A stretch of 64,000 nt of DNA from Agarophyton chilense (GCA_030374765.1 JARGXX010000098.1:1364001-1428000), one strand, 5' to 3'. Positions 19,947 through 31,117 are shown, counted from the first letter of the stretch. Notes: generated by a model not told the origin, from the letters alone. A program made the numbers and translations.

Positions 19947-22647
19947 TTAGTCCCGACAAGGGTAGTTTTCCAACTAAGTTCGGGTAGAAGAATTCTAACC
20001 CTGCTTTGGCTTGGGCCGCTTGGCTCCACTGCAAGTTTGGGTTTACCCTGTGCCGCTCCACACAGTACCTCGTGAACAACCTGTCCACTTCCTGTGCCGT
20101 AGAGTACCTTCTTTCAGAATCATCCAGTGTTTTCAACCATTCGACAAAGCGTTGCAAGTATTTACGTTAATTTTGTAGAGTGCTTGGCTTTACCCTTTTG
20201 TTGGCTAGCTCAAACAGGCCTGGAGGGTTCATCAGCAGGATTATTTACTGACGGCACGTAAAATGCTTCCAGTCTCATGTTGCCAGCCAAGAGCAAAGCC
20301 GTGACTCTACGACAAATCCGGTTAAAACTGCACACACTGCTGCGTCCTTTCTTCAAGGCTCCAATAAGAGCCTGGTTGTCAATGAAGATTATCAGACGCT
20401 TGCCAAAATGTTTTCGTTGTCGAAGAGCCCATCGAAGCCCTTAAATGCACGCTTCCCTCTCGAGGATATGGATGGGTGATTATTTATGCCATTTGTGTCT
20501 AATAGCCAGCTTCCATGGTTGTGCGTTAATCCATTGTACTTTATCATCCGCGGACGCTTTCAACAGCCAGAGAGGGTCTTCTGTCGCCGTGTAAACGACG
20601 CCTCCTCCCCAGCAACTGGCATCAACGCAAAGTACCGTCTCCGCAAATTTTCTAGTTAAATCAACGCGTATTAAGGGTGAGAGAGCAACGAGCAAAGATA
20701 ATTCTTGCTTGGCGGCTTTTGAGGCCACCACGGACTCGTGTTCTGCTCGGCTCAACTTGTATACCGCGGATGAAACTGAGAACAGGGGACGTTGGAGCAA
20801 CAAAAACCACGCCCACTTGCCTAACAAACGCTGTAACATTTTCACATTCCATCTTCTCCTACTTATGACCGCTTCCGTTAACCCTATTAGTTTACGCAAC
20901 TTTACTGCGTCGGGCATCAACAGGCCATTGAGGTGTACTTCAATGCCTAGAACTTCCGTAAACTCACTCTCTCCTGGCCACGATATTTTTTGTGGTTTGG
21001 AGGGCAGATTACTCTTCCTGGACTCTTCGACAACCACTCTCATATTCTGTACGCTTTTCTCCAAACTGGTACCCAAAGAAAAATAATCATCGACGTACGC
21101 CCCATAACGGAAAGGCGAGACCTCGATCACATCCGGTATCCAATCCTCTTGTCTCAACCCGGCTCCCTCAAGCAGAAACCTGTGCACGTTCTGAGCTATG
21201 TAGACAGAATGAGACAATCCCATCGACATCGAACAGACAACAGGAAACAACTGCGAGTCTCCAGAGCTGGTACTGGGCAGACCAAATAACGTCCGTGACC
21301 ACTCAGGCATCTTCATTCTGTGATACTGGGTTTTCATATCAGTTTTCCCTACATAGAGCTTAGTGCCTGAAGGCAAATAAAGTCTAGCAAGGTCTGCTGG
21401 GTTGGGCAACTGTGTATCTGGGGCTGCGAAAAATGCGTTATTAGCATTTCTCGCATCGATAATTAGGCGTTGACTGCCCTTTTCTTTCTTTGGGACGGCA
21501 AAGACTCCATTCGTTACTTCTGCTTGTTCCCTTTGCAACGATATTATTCCCACTTTTTCCAGCTTTTCGATAAGCCTCCTGTATGCTCCTCCTTCGACCC
21601 CACAGAAGGGCTTCTGGAGGGCCTCCCTTTCCCGTTTCGGTTTCACTTGTGAGTCTCGCGACTCATAAGCGACCCGAATTTCTTCTGGCAGTAATGTCAA
21701 GACGTCTGCAGACGCCGCCAATCCTTCGACCGGCAGTGACACTAGATCAGGGTTGATAAGCTCCAAGGAGTGCTTTTCACAATAATAAAATATGACTTCA
21801 TCCTCAACGACGGCAGCCGCCGCATCGAAATAATTTCGGCGGCATGCTGCCTCCCCGATGTCTCGCAAGAAGGTGGTCGCTACCCGTTGAACCGCGTTTC
21901 TCTCCTCACCTTGAAGTTCTAGAGAGAAGACATGCCCGGCATATAGGCCATTCAGCCCTGCTACAAGTCTTCGAGTAACCGTGTCCAGCATGTGCCGTTT
22001 TGCGTAACGCTGCCTTAGTCGACTACTCAAACTGGCTTGTTCTTGCACATGCCCAGATCCACCTGGGATCGCCCACTGTAGGGGAAGCAAGTCCCGCATG
22101 TCCATTACTACAAATTTCCTGAGTTGTTGTTGTTGTTGTTTTATTAAATGAACTTCGTAATTCGTCTCCCCCTCACCCGGGGCAGACTTATCTTTTCGGG
22201 AGCGTCCCGCGAGTTCACGACGTAATTTGCAGATTTATGCAGCCTTCGTCGATATTTCTCCGGGACTAACTCGTTGTCATCCTCCTCTAGCTCGCGAGCA
22301 GCATCCCAGTTGCCTGACTTCTCCGCCATAATGACGGCTGCCAAGCGTCGTAGAGCGATTTCAACTGCCAATTCACGCCGGGCTCTCATGATCCCAAACG
22401 ATCCAATGATACAGTCTACTATTTTAGCAAGACTTGCTGCCTCTCGCTTGCTTCGGAGATTTGTCAAACGCCGAGCCTCCACCCACGCCGACACCGTCGG
22501 ATAATTCGTGAGTGCTTTGCGGAGCATATTTTCCCCCAACAAGAGATCTACATGCAAAGACTGTTCCGGGAAAGGACGAGCTGCAAACTTCTCGAAGAAC
22601 TTTTTGTTGCTCTTCTTATTCTTGCTTGTAGCCACATCTGTATCGGC
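19947..22647 (-). mobile_element. DIRS-like retroelement, copy 2 (fragment)
   Basis: This has the same parts as copy 1: recombinase N-terminal part (19947-20232), reverse transcriptase/RNase H ORF2 (20480-22105, 541 codons) and ORF1 (22144-22635). One amino acid in ORF1 differs from copy 1. It arose with the tandem duplication and not by a separate insertion, since both ends are identical to copy 1. Fossil, both ends missing. Confidence 0.88.
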
Positions 22648-24046
22648 GAATCTGGGAGTGGTTTTGTTACATATCGAGGCAAACTCAGACCTTGTAGAGG
22701 CTTAACTAGGTAAGGGTGTCTTCTCTGCGGTGGAGTCACTTCCTTATGAATCCATCGTCAGTAGCCTTACCCGCATCATCGCTAGATGTGGAATGCCTCG
22801 AAACCTATGTGACCGATTAATCAGTGAAACTATGGTACGCTTTGAACCCATTCTGTTCTATATTCTCCCGAAGATCCACAAGGCAGCACTCGGAAGCAGA
22901 CCCATTACCGCTCAACACAGCTACGTACAAACTGGCTTGTCGAGTCGGCTCAGCTTCATCCCTAACGATGTTGTTAAAACGATACCTGCTATTACTGTCA
23001 ACAGCAAGCAGGTAGTGTGGCAACTGGAACAACTTCGCTATCTCGCCAAGGACTGTGCTCTACTCACCTATGATGTAGAACGTTGTTACCCCTCCATGGA
23101 CATACAAGACGCGTGTAGAACCTTGGTACAGAGGCCACCACACATCTTCACGTCCTATCAATACTTTCGGGTTAGGATACTACGGTACAATATGAAACAC
23201 AACTATATTACCGTATGTTGTAAGGTTCACCTTCAAATGAATGGCCGAGCAACAGAAACAGTGGTGAATCCGGCCTTTGCCAACCTCTACCTGTTCTTCA
23301 AGTTCCGCTGGATCTTCAGAAGATTTACCAAATGGGTCGTATTCAATCGTCGATACATCGACGATTTTTTTTGATCCTAAGGTCTGGGGAGCAGATACCG
23401 ACGCTCATGGAAGCACTTACTAATGCCACCAACGTCAATCTTACACATGAGGTGAGCAAAGTGTCTGCGATCTACTTGGACTTGGAGATATACAAGGGAA
23501 AGAATTCGAGATGGAAAACTAGTTGTGCCGTAAAGTCTACACCAAACCGATCTCTGAGTTCCTATAACTCCATTGTAAGTCTGACTATCCGGCTCATATC
23601 TTCACTGGAATTGTGAAGGGGGAAATGATCAGATTCCTCCGAAACACCAGCGACACAGCCACTTTGGGAAAAAAGTAGCCTTCCTATTCGGGAAGCTGGC
23701 TGAACGTGGGTACTCAGGAAAATGATTAAGATCAGCCACGCAGTATGTTGGCTACAAGGATCGGAAAAAGCACGTATATGGTCCGAGAAAGAAACGCAAG
23801 GACCTTGAAAGAGACTGGGTGATAACACAATTCTACTCTCAATTGCGGTCCTCACTGATGCTATTTAGAGATTATATCCATACTCGATATAGTTAGCCGA
23901 ACATTTGTCGAAGACGGCGGACCCGTATCATCTTCAGAAGAGAAAGAACATTGGCTAAAGCTCACATTACGGGCAAAAAAGAAGAAGAAGAAAGTAATAA
24001 GTGGAGTCCACTTAGATTTATTCGGCTTCTAGACCACGTAATATAG
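22648..24046 (+). mobile_element. Penelope-like element P2, copy 3 (relic)
   Basis: Same structure as copy 2, with the 214-codon reverse-transcriptase frame at 22730-23374 identical in predicted protein. It begins unit 1 of the macro-array and is followed by an interspace and a P3 that is not interrupted by a DIRS element. Confidence 0.87.
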
Positions 24047-25320
24047 CTTTGAAAAGGTAGCAGGAGAGTGAGGTGAGCTTAGATGAGGAGAAAAGCAATA
24101 GCATACACCGACGGGGCTAGCGCCGCTGGCAACAGAGGTCGCGAACGCGCCGTGGCACGGAGAAGCTGCGCCTCTTGTTGAGGCCCGCCGGTGGGGCTCT
24201 AACCAATGGACGATGGAGTGGAGCGTAAAATACTTTGGATATGTAAACAACTCCATCATCAGAGGCACCTGGCGCTCAAAGCAGGGTGTATCACGCAGCT
24301 AAGCGTCCAAGGCCACCGTATTTTGTGAGACGTGTGACGCAACTTTCATCAGCAAGGGCACCCAGAACCGAGACCGCCACGTGACGCACCAGTGGAAACG
24401 CGTGATGGGCGACCACGCACAATGCAATGAGATACGTATGTGAAGGCGCACAGCGGCTTTGCGCACGCGCACGATAGCTTTTCTAATCGAGAAGCCGAGC
24501 GTCTCTTAGTCGCAGCATTCCGACGTTCAAAGAAAAAACTGACATGCCACGGCCCTGCCGTTAACTGCATCACGGCACGCCACTACCATCACGCGCGCTT
24601 CGCTTCAATAAACCTGAAACTCTTGTGCTAACGTGAGATCAGACCTTCTTTTATCTGCAACAAATTTATCTCATTACCCCCCTCGTACACGTGTGATACG
24701 TATACATGCGAAAAGTATAAACCATTTGTGAAGGACAAATTGTAAGTTGGAATTTTCCAAACACGCACAGCGTTTTTCGGTCTGACCCATAGAGGAGGGG
24801 TTTCGTGGAATTTTCGCCTTTCTGGGATTTTATATTTTCGTAAAAGAATCCAAGTCTTCGATACAATACTTCTTAGATCTAATGTCTTATTTCGTAGAAA
24901 GGTAGGAAAAGGTCTTCAATATATGGACGAGAGCCTCTACGCGCGTTTCTTTGGGGCGGCCTTCAGACGTTAACACAAATAGACGACATGCGGCGAGCCT
25001 GCCGTTGACTGCGTCAGGGCACGCCACTGCGACCACACACGCCGCGCTCCGATAAGTCTGAAACTCATGTGCAAACGTGAGCTCAGGATTTCTTTTATCC
25101 GCACCAACATTATCTTCTTACACCCCTTCGGACACGTGTGCCACGAGTGCATGCGAAAAGTGTAAAGCATAGGTGAATGACAAATTTTAATTGTTTTTCT
25201 TCAACTATACACAGCGTACAGGGGTCTTACACATAGAAGAAGGGTTCAGGGAAGGTTTTACCCAAAGTGGATTCTATATTTTCATAAAAGCAACCAAGTC
25301 TTCCATGGTCACACAAAAAG
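24047..25320 (+). other. Interspace between P2 and P3, copy 3
   Basis: Same content as 12133-13406 but with scattered base changes. For example, the line around 24173 and the text around 24720-24800 differ, so this unit separated earlier than copies 1 and 2. The zinc-finger-like relic and alpha/beta repeats are present. No gene. Confidence 0.8.
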
Positions 25321-26416
25321 CAGTTCTATAAGTTTCGATGGATCTTCCTGGACGCAGCAAGCAGTTTCATCATACCCCGCCGGGATATTGATGACGGCTT
25401 AGTGGTACTTCGATTCAAAGATGCTGCCGAGAAGCTCAGGGAAAGGCTGAACACCTGTTCGAACCTAAACCTATAATAGGTTATCAGTGACCGGAAAGCT
25501 ATCTAGTTCAATCTGAAGATATACGAAGGACGGCTTTATCTCTTTGAAAGCATTGTGGTTCTGAGGGCACACACCAAACCCATATCCAAATTCTTGTCTC
25601 TCCATGGAAAGTCCAACCACTGCACGCACACATTCACTGCTTTAGTCAAAGGAGAGATGATCCGATATCTCCGAAACACCAGTGATGAGGCTACGTGGAA
25701 ACTAGAAGTGAGCCATTTGCTGAAGATTTTGACGCAACGTGGATACAAACCAAAATATCTACCAGCAGCCCTGGACTTTGCGGACTTCTGCGACAGGAAA
25801 AGGATCCCAGGACAGTCCCAGAAAAAGCCACCCAACTTGGAAGAAATCATGAAGTGCTACTTTCATCCACGAATAAAGAAAGTGTGGCGCATACTGCAAG
25901 CTTGGTTTACCCGACGGATGCCACATCATGCATAACGAAGCAAGTGGCCCCGAACCGTTCTATTTTTACGAGGCACCGCCGAGGGCCATAACGTCATCAG
26001 TGCGGTACCCAAAATTTTAAAGTCCACAAACAACACTTGCAGTATCTGTCAGGAAAACGAGCCAGGTTGGGCAATTTGCCCTGGCCCCAGCGCACACAAC
26101 GGATTCAAGTATGTGCGTCAGGATGATGCGATTTTGGACAAATCACTGTCAACCGTGCATGCCCCGTGGTAGTGTTACACTGTTTACAGCAGTGCTGTAA
26201 CGACTCTTAGTCACGGCACTTGCCATACCGCTGTACCGTAACGACTCTGTTGTAAGCGCCTTGTTGTCAGAAACGTTACAAAGCGTCATACAAACAGTAA
26301 CTTAGTGGTATCATAGTCGTGTAAAGGTTCCCCCTCCAAGGGAGTACGCTAGAAGTAGAGCAGTGCTAGGGTTGTGGAAGGGTATACCAGGCGCCTCGGA
26401 CTTCCCTTCGACTCCT
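25321..26416 (+). mobile_element. P3, copy 3: truncated PLE acting as the upstream pseudo-LTR of P1
   Basis: This is the uninterrupted P3. It aligns with P1's own 3' part (28620-29722) over about 1.1 kb and ends where P1's leader starts. PLEs typically sit behind a 5'-truncated tandem copy whose end forms a pseudo-LTR; this is that layout. The coding part reads GEMIRYLRNTSDEATWKLEV and a basic tail; a small CSICQENEPGWAIC motif lies near 26036-26083. The noncoding end holds the hairpin TTACAGC-AGT-GCTGTAA and two GTAACGACTCT motifs. It is the empty counterpart of the DIRS junctions at 13989 and 19946. Confidence 0.85.
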
Positions 26417-26687
26417 TCAACTCCTTCTCATCCCAACACAAAGCACTGAAGAGTTTACAACTAAAAGACGAAAGCGCTCTGCCAATCGTTATCTCTGAAC
26501 CCTCTCTGTACCTCCCTTTCCCTTTGCCTTTCCCTTCTGAGGACTCTTTAGTTCTTTAGCCGTCTCTCTTCGCCCCTGTCCCTTTGACTCTGCGCGACGC
26601 AGCACACCCTCAACACAAAGCCACCGAAACCCCCAAACCACATTTCGTGGGGTAGTCGCCGTCGCCGATCAAACTCTCGAACTCACT

Positions 26688-27212
26688 ATGCCGCGCCGCC
26701 CCGTTACTCGCCAAGCGCCGGGAGTCTTACCCGAAGAGATCGATGAAGTCATGCCGAATGACCCACTCGAAGAAGTCGAAGAAACTCCATTACAAGGCCA
26801 AGAGCCGGAGTATACCGACGATGATCTCTATGGAATTGTGAAACCACACCTGCACGAAGTTTGCGCCGCTTATTGCAAGAAAGTGCAAGAAGTGGACGAG
26901 AAGATCGCACGCAGAATCTGCTTATTGGACGAACTAGTACAGAACCGGCAAGAAAACACCATCCCAAAGGCAGTCGCTCTGCCACGGATGCCGCTGGTTC
27001 CTGGTTCACAAGCAGAAGAATTCAACACGAAGTTCAAAGCTCTATCCCAGAAGTTTGTCCAAGACACACTGGAAATTCTCATCGATGCACGAGGCAATGA
27101 TCTTAAAGCCCTCAAGATGAAAAGAAAAGGGCATTTGGAGCAAGCCATGGAGAAACAACAGGAGGCCTTGTATGAGTCGTTTACCCTGTCAACAATTATA
27201 AAACAGCTATAA
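26688..27212 (+). CDS. P1 upstream ORF1, 174 codons, unknown
   Basis: It begins MPRRPVTRQAPGVLPEEIDE and is acidic at first. From about residue 50 it is a helical protein with heptad-like hydrophobic spacing (VQEVDEKIARRICLLDELVQ), then basic (LKALKMKRKGHLEQAMEKQ). A coiled coil is likely. It precedes the polymerase blocks and is identical in predicted protein at 41738-42262. It may be the N-terminal part of a single PLE protein or a separate nucleic-acid-binding ORF. No named domain is recognised. Confidence 0.65.
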   Translation: MPRRPVTRQAPGVLPEEIDEVMPNDPLEEVEETPLQGQEPEYTDDDLYGIVKPHLHEVCAAYCKKVQEVDEKIARRICLLDELVQNRQENTIPKAVALPRMPLVPGSQAEEFNTKFKALSQKFVQDTLEILIDARGNDLKALKMKRKGHLEQAMEKQQEALYESFTLSTIIKQL

Positions 27213-28328
27213 GTTCAAACCCTTCTACACCGCTATAAAGAAGATCTTTCGAAGACATTGAAGAACTCCCAGTTTCTGTCCGAACTATCGTGTTCCTTTG
27301 GTTACTACGTCAACACCGAGAAGAAAAATGCCCCACTTCTGAAGAAATCCGCAGAAGATGCTGATGAAGAGGTGTCCTCAACCGCTGGGGTCGATCAGTT
27401 GCGGAAGCAGTCGAAGGCCCTCCGAGAAGATGTGAAGTCGATGAAGATGAAGACGAAGCAGCAGAAGAAGAAAAACCCCCCCCAAAGCCCAGAAAACCCC
27501 TAAACCGCCTCAAGGGGGATCAAACGCGGGGGGAGGACGAAGAAGAAGACCAAAGGAAACCCGAAGCCTGGAAAAAATAGCAAGTGCGGCGCCGCAGAAC
27601 GTGGCGCCAATCAAAATTAACCGGTTTCAGGCCTAGGAAACCCCGATCATTGGAGCATATGGAACTGAAGTACAACCCCCCAATCGACATTGATGATACA
27701 GGCGTACCTTTCGCAGTTAAGAAAGTACTGTCTGTTGGGGGAGGATTTGTGCTCAGGACGCCACTCAAAGTTTGTCTTCGAGACAAAGTGGATCAACTAC
27801 TAAAGGCTCTAGGATCGGGATTCAGGAGGATCGAAAACACACTCTTGATGCGCACATAAAGAAAAATGGAGAGAGTCATCAAACGCATCAAGGTTAAACG
27901 ACCTCCTACCTTGCATCTAACGCTGATGCGAGGAATATGGTACATCATGAACATGGGGTGGGTTGTCAAAGAATCAGACAAAAACCTCGGCCTCACGTTA
28001 ATGAGCCGAAAGTTCTCTGACAATCTGGTTAGTAAGGAAATCCACGAGGATGTATTCTCTGAGGTCAGCTCCTTCCCCCTTGAAGGGCTCCTCAGTAACA
28101 TCGATGGTATCTTGCAAAACAGCCGGAAACCCTGACAATACCAGAAGGATCATATGCAGCATGCCCTTAATGCCACAGATCCAGCCCCCTTCTACGTACT
28201 GCCGAAAATCCACGAGCCAACAGTCAAATCTAGACCTATAACTGCTTCCCACTCGTACATTACGGGGGCGTTGTCTAGAGAATTGAGTAAACCTTAACAA
28301 AGAAGTTCTCAAGATCCCAGCGATATTA

Positions 28329-29375
28329 GTGATTAGCTGGCAGACTGTTGGGCAATTGGAACGAATGCATATACCTTTTGATTGTGTGTTCCTGACATAC
28401 GCCGTGGAAAGATGCTACCCTAACTTGGACCTCCAGGATGCGATTCAAGTGTTAACCAGTGAACTGCCACTCATCTTTACGGCTAACAACGCATTCTGGA
28501 CACAAGTGTCACGACTCATCATGTACAATAACTTTGTTACTGATGGAAACGGGGTTCATAGACAGATGGAAGGAACAGAAACAGGGACAGCGGTTGCCTC
28601 TGCCTTTGCCAATCTCTATCTGTTCTACAAGTTCCGACGGATTTTCATTGACTCAGTCAGCAGTGTCATCATAAACCGCCGGTATATTGACGACGGTCTA
28701 GTGGTACTGCGATCCAAAAAGGCTGCTGAGAAGCTCATGGAAAGGCTGAACAACTGTTCAAACCTAAGTCTGACATGGGATATCAGCGACAGGAAAGCCA
28801 TCTACCTGGATCTGGAGATATACAAAGGACGACGGTTTTTCTTTGAAAACATTGAGGATATCAAGGTGTACACCAAGCCTATATCCAAGTTCTTGTACCT
28901 CCATGGAAAGTCCAATTCTCCCACGCACACATTCCCTGGGGTCGTGAAAGGAGAAATGATTAGATATCTCCGGAACACCAGTGATGAGACTACGTGGAAA
29001 CTTAAAGTGAGCCATCTGTTCAAGATGCTGGCAAATCGTGGATATACGGGAAAGTATCTACGGACAGCACTGGACTATGTGGGCTACCGCGACAGGAAAC
29101 GGATCCGAAGACAGTCCCTGAGGAAGCCACCTAATTTGGGAGAATTCGTGAGGTGTAACTATCACCCACGGATTAAAAGAGTTTGGCGGATACTGGAGGA
29201 TTGGTTCACCCTAAGGATGCCGAATCATGGAATCAGAAACAAGTGGCCAAGGATCCTGATATTTCTACGGGACAACACAGTTGGTCACCACATCATTAGT
29301 TCGGTACCCAAAGGTTTAAAGTCTGCAGACTTTAAACATCGCTCGCTGGACCACACAGGAAAAGGAACTTGCTAG
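28329..29375 (+). CDS. P1 reverse transcriptase, main frame (348 codons)
   Basis: PLE-type polymerase: VERCYPNLDLQDA (motif A region), ETGTAVASAFANLYLFYKF (motif B), NRRYIDDGLVVLRSKKAAEKL (motif C), AIYLDLEIYKG, YTKPISKFLYLHGKSN and GEMIRYLRNTSDETTWKL, then a basic thumb-like end. The N-terminal fingers lie upstream in another frame (27866-28135 begins the SDKNLGLTLMS block). Motif A departs from the family consensus at a key position in both P1 copies, so activity is doubtful even though the frame is long. The family uses target-primed reverse transcription. Confidence 0.85.
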   Translation: MISWQTVGQLERMHIPFDCVFLTYAVERCYPNLDLQDAIQVLTSELPLIFTANNAFWTQVSRLIMYNNFVTDGNGVHRQMEGTETGTAVASAFANLYLFYKFRRIFIDSVSSVIINRRYIDDGLVVLRSKKAAEKLMERLNNCSNLSLTWDISDRKAIYLDLEIYKGRRFFFENIEDIKVYTKPISKFLYLHGKSNSPTHTFPGVVKGEMIRYLRNTSDETTWKLKVSHLFKMLANRGYTGKYLRTALDYVGYRDRKRIRRQSLRKPPNLGEFVRCNYHPRIKRVWRILEDWFTLRMPNHGIRNKWPRILIFLRDNTVGHHIISSVPKGLKSADFKHRSLDHTGKGTC

Positions 29376-29722
29376 GGCACAGTTACTTGGCCCCAGCGCA
29401 CACGGCAAATTCAATTGGGCGCGTCAGGATGACACGATCTTGGAAAAATCACTGTCAACCGCGCATGGCCCATGGTAACGGTACACTTCTTCCAGCAGTG
29501 CTGTAACGACTCTATGGCACGGCATTTGCCATACAGCTGTACCGTAACGACTTTGTTGTAAGCGCCTTGTTGTCAGAAACGTTACAAAGCGTTACACAAA
29601 CAGTAACTTAGTGGTATCATACTCGTGCATAGGTTCCCCTTCCAAGGGAGTAAGCTAGAAGTAGAGCAGTGCTAGGGTTGTGGAAGGGTATATAAGGAGC
29701 CTCGGACTTCCCTCCGACTCCT
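29376..29722 (+). promoter_or_regulatory. P1 3' tail / downstream pseudo-LTR
   Basis: It is noncoding and matches the upstream pseudo-LTR (about 26085-26416). It carries CAGCAGTGCTGTAACGACTC, two copies of the GTAACGACT motif, and a pair GTAACG...CGTTAC that can close a stem. A TATA-like box TATATAAG at 29689-29696 is followed by CTCGGACTTCCC; the upstream copy has TATACCAG at that place. An internal promoter at this point would transcribe whatever lies downstream. Confidence 0.6.
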
Positions 29723-30298
29723 GAATATATTGGTGTTTTGGCATGCTGAAAAATCAATGAATTTTGTGCTTGAGTTGAAAAGAGGGCCGGCCAGACAAAA
29801 AATTGTAAAATTTATGCTGTGGCGCAGGTCAAGCAGCGAGACATGTATTTTGATTAAATCTACCGAATAGCAGGCCTCCGTACACCGCAAATGCAAGTCT
29901 GATTGAGACTAGGAAAACGCGATAGAAGGTGCCAAAAATGGAGGTTGCCCGAGACAAAACGGGTGTCTGAGACCGCACGGGTGTGTATGAACTTGAGACA
30001 GTTGCCATATCAAACTCATCTGTGGGCACTGGACTACACGTTGACCGTGCATGTAACGCAGCTGAACACGTATAAAGACGTGTGAGGGAAGATCTTAGAG
30101 AAATCCAAAGTGTATAGTTGAACATGGTGGCCGCTAGATGATCTGATCTAATTTTCGAAAAGCTTCAGATTTGGGTGTGTTTGGGAGGGGTTTTACAATC
30201 TGAGAAAAGGTCTTCGCCGTTTGTGCGGTAGACGGCAGATGACTAGCTCGTGATTCACCGAACTGCGGACACGCACAAGTAGGGCTGAGGAGAGTGTT
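29723..30298 (+). other. Noncoding block E, copy 1
   Basis: About 580 bp, found again at 45295-45880 with scattered changes. It has no convincing reading frame. It runs directly into a scrap of the copia polyprotein end and then an LTR, so it behaves as the internal part of a shortened or non-autonomous copia relative. In copy 1 it starts right at the P1 tail; in copy 2 it continues leftward into unique DNA. Confidence 0.6.
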
Positions 30299-30414
30299 GG
30301 ATTGCATGACTGCCGATATGCTCAACATACCGCTTTGCCGTGTGAAGCACGAGAGGTTCCGTGAAGACAGTGGCGTCCGACACCTAGACCTTTGAAGTCA
30401 TTGACAGAGGAACG
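30299..30414 (+). pseudogene. Scrap of the copia pol 3' end before the 5' LTR
   Basis: It aligns with the last about 110 bp of the copia internal region (36257-36372), including the GATATGCTCAACA and GTGGCGTCCGACACCTAGAC stretches. Its presence left of the LTR shows that this LTR is not simply the left end of an inserted element. The LTR also closes an older, shortened element. Confidence 0.9.
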
Positions 30415-31102
30415 TGTTGGCTGTTGACCGTGTGCTGTCACTGAAAACCAAAAGTGCAGGGGAGCATGGGCTGTTTTGGAGGGTGCCTCTGGAAAAGCGC
30501 CTATGCGTGTCAGTCGGATCTCGACGTGAACTCGGGCTGTGATTGGCTACTGCAAATGTGCACATGCAATGTGGTGTGTACAGATGGTATGGCACTATTG
30601 GGTGTGTCTGTATGACACGTGTGTACGTGTTCTACTTTTAATATTGTGCACGCTGTTCAGGATGTTCAGCTGGTGTACTATGTACAAATCTCACAAGGTG
30701 TAACGAATGTAATTGGAGAAGAGACGTGTCATGTGTATTACAGGAGACTTGGTGTACTGTGCTGGAACGTGAGTGTGTATGGAGGCGGTTTGCAAGTAGT
30801 GTGTGTTGGCATATTGAATTTTTGCAAACGTCAGTGTAATTATGGGCTGTGCACTGTTGCATTGCCTTGTTGTGCGCTGCAATGAACTTTGACTAGGGTT
30901 AATGTCGTGCTTGAGTATGATTGGTAGTATTGAGTGTCCCTGCTTTGTCTTCTAGGGTTTTTTTGGGTTGGAGTCTAGATAGCTGACATATTGGAGTAGT
31001 ATATAAGTGAAAGTTTGAGCGCCTCCAAGTAAATCCGAGCTAGAGCTGGCGAACTTCCTTTTCATCCCCTCAACCTTTCCTTCAGCCTTTCCCTATCCAA
31101 CA
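30415..31102 (+). repeat. Copia 5' LTR (688 bp), shared with an older fragment
   Basis: It is bounded by TGTTGG and CCAACA. A TATA box, TATATAAG, is at 31000-31007. A copia pol scrap lies on its left and a primer binding site on its right, so it serves as the right LTR of one element and the left LTR of the next. Confidence 0.93.
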
Positions 31103-31117
31103 GGTTATGGGCCCAGC
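31103..31117 (+). other. Copia primer binding site: initiator-tRNA half
   Basis: GGTTATGGGCCCAGC immediately follows the LTR. It is the exact complement of GCTGGGCCCATAACC, the anticodon stem-loop region of eukaryotic initiator methionine tRNA. Drosophila copia and yeast Ty5 are primed by a half-tRNA at the same internal site, unlike most LTR elements, which use the tRNA 3' end. Confidence 0.9.

Larger units (their letters stand above)
10733..22647. repeat. 5.96-kb tandem duplication (10733-16690 and 16691-22647)
   Basis: Two head-to-tail copies of a P2-interspace-P3-DIRS block, 5,958 and 5,957 bp. From about 11418 onward they look almost identical by eye; I saw one base change in the 2.7-kb DIRS part. 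The join is at 16690/16691, where DIRS sequence ending CTGTATCGGC meets P2 sequence starting GAATCTGGGA. The same join recurs at 22647/22648. Only copy 1's P2 start is clearly diverged. It could be a recent duplication or, less likely, an assembly artefact. Confidence 0.9.
26417..29722 (+). mobile_element. Penelope-like element P1, copy 1
   Basis: The fullest PLE in the window: a pyrimidine-rich leader (26417-26687), an upstream ORF1 (26688-27212), a degenerate middle with a further charged segment (27258-27503) and the first reverse-transcriptase block (27866-28135), the main reverse-transcriptase frame (28329-29375) and a noncoding tail. The tail repeats the upstream pseudo-LTR. I see no GIY-YIG endonuclease, so it resembles the endonuclease-lacking PLEs that attach at chromosome ends. 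Its predicted proteins are almost identical to copy 2 (41467-44310). Confidence 0.85.

Noticed and set aside
26530-26570. CTGAGGA core as a possible hammerhead ribozyme in the P1 leader
   Set aside because: No matching GAAA box, stem II or cleavage triplet lies at the needed distance.
26749-27148. Minus-strand frames opposite P1 ORF1
   Set aside because: Shadow frames of a codon-biased coding region; composition is Ser/Leu/Arg-rich and unlike real protein.
29723-30298. Block E as a tRNA-derived SINE
   Set aside because: I found no A and B box pair at proper spacing and no terminal A run or target duplication.
30638-30885. Cys- and Val-rich frames in the copia LTR as small secreted proteins
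   Set aside because: They arise from TGTG-rich LTR sequence and shift or break between the three LTRs.
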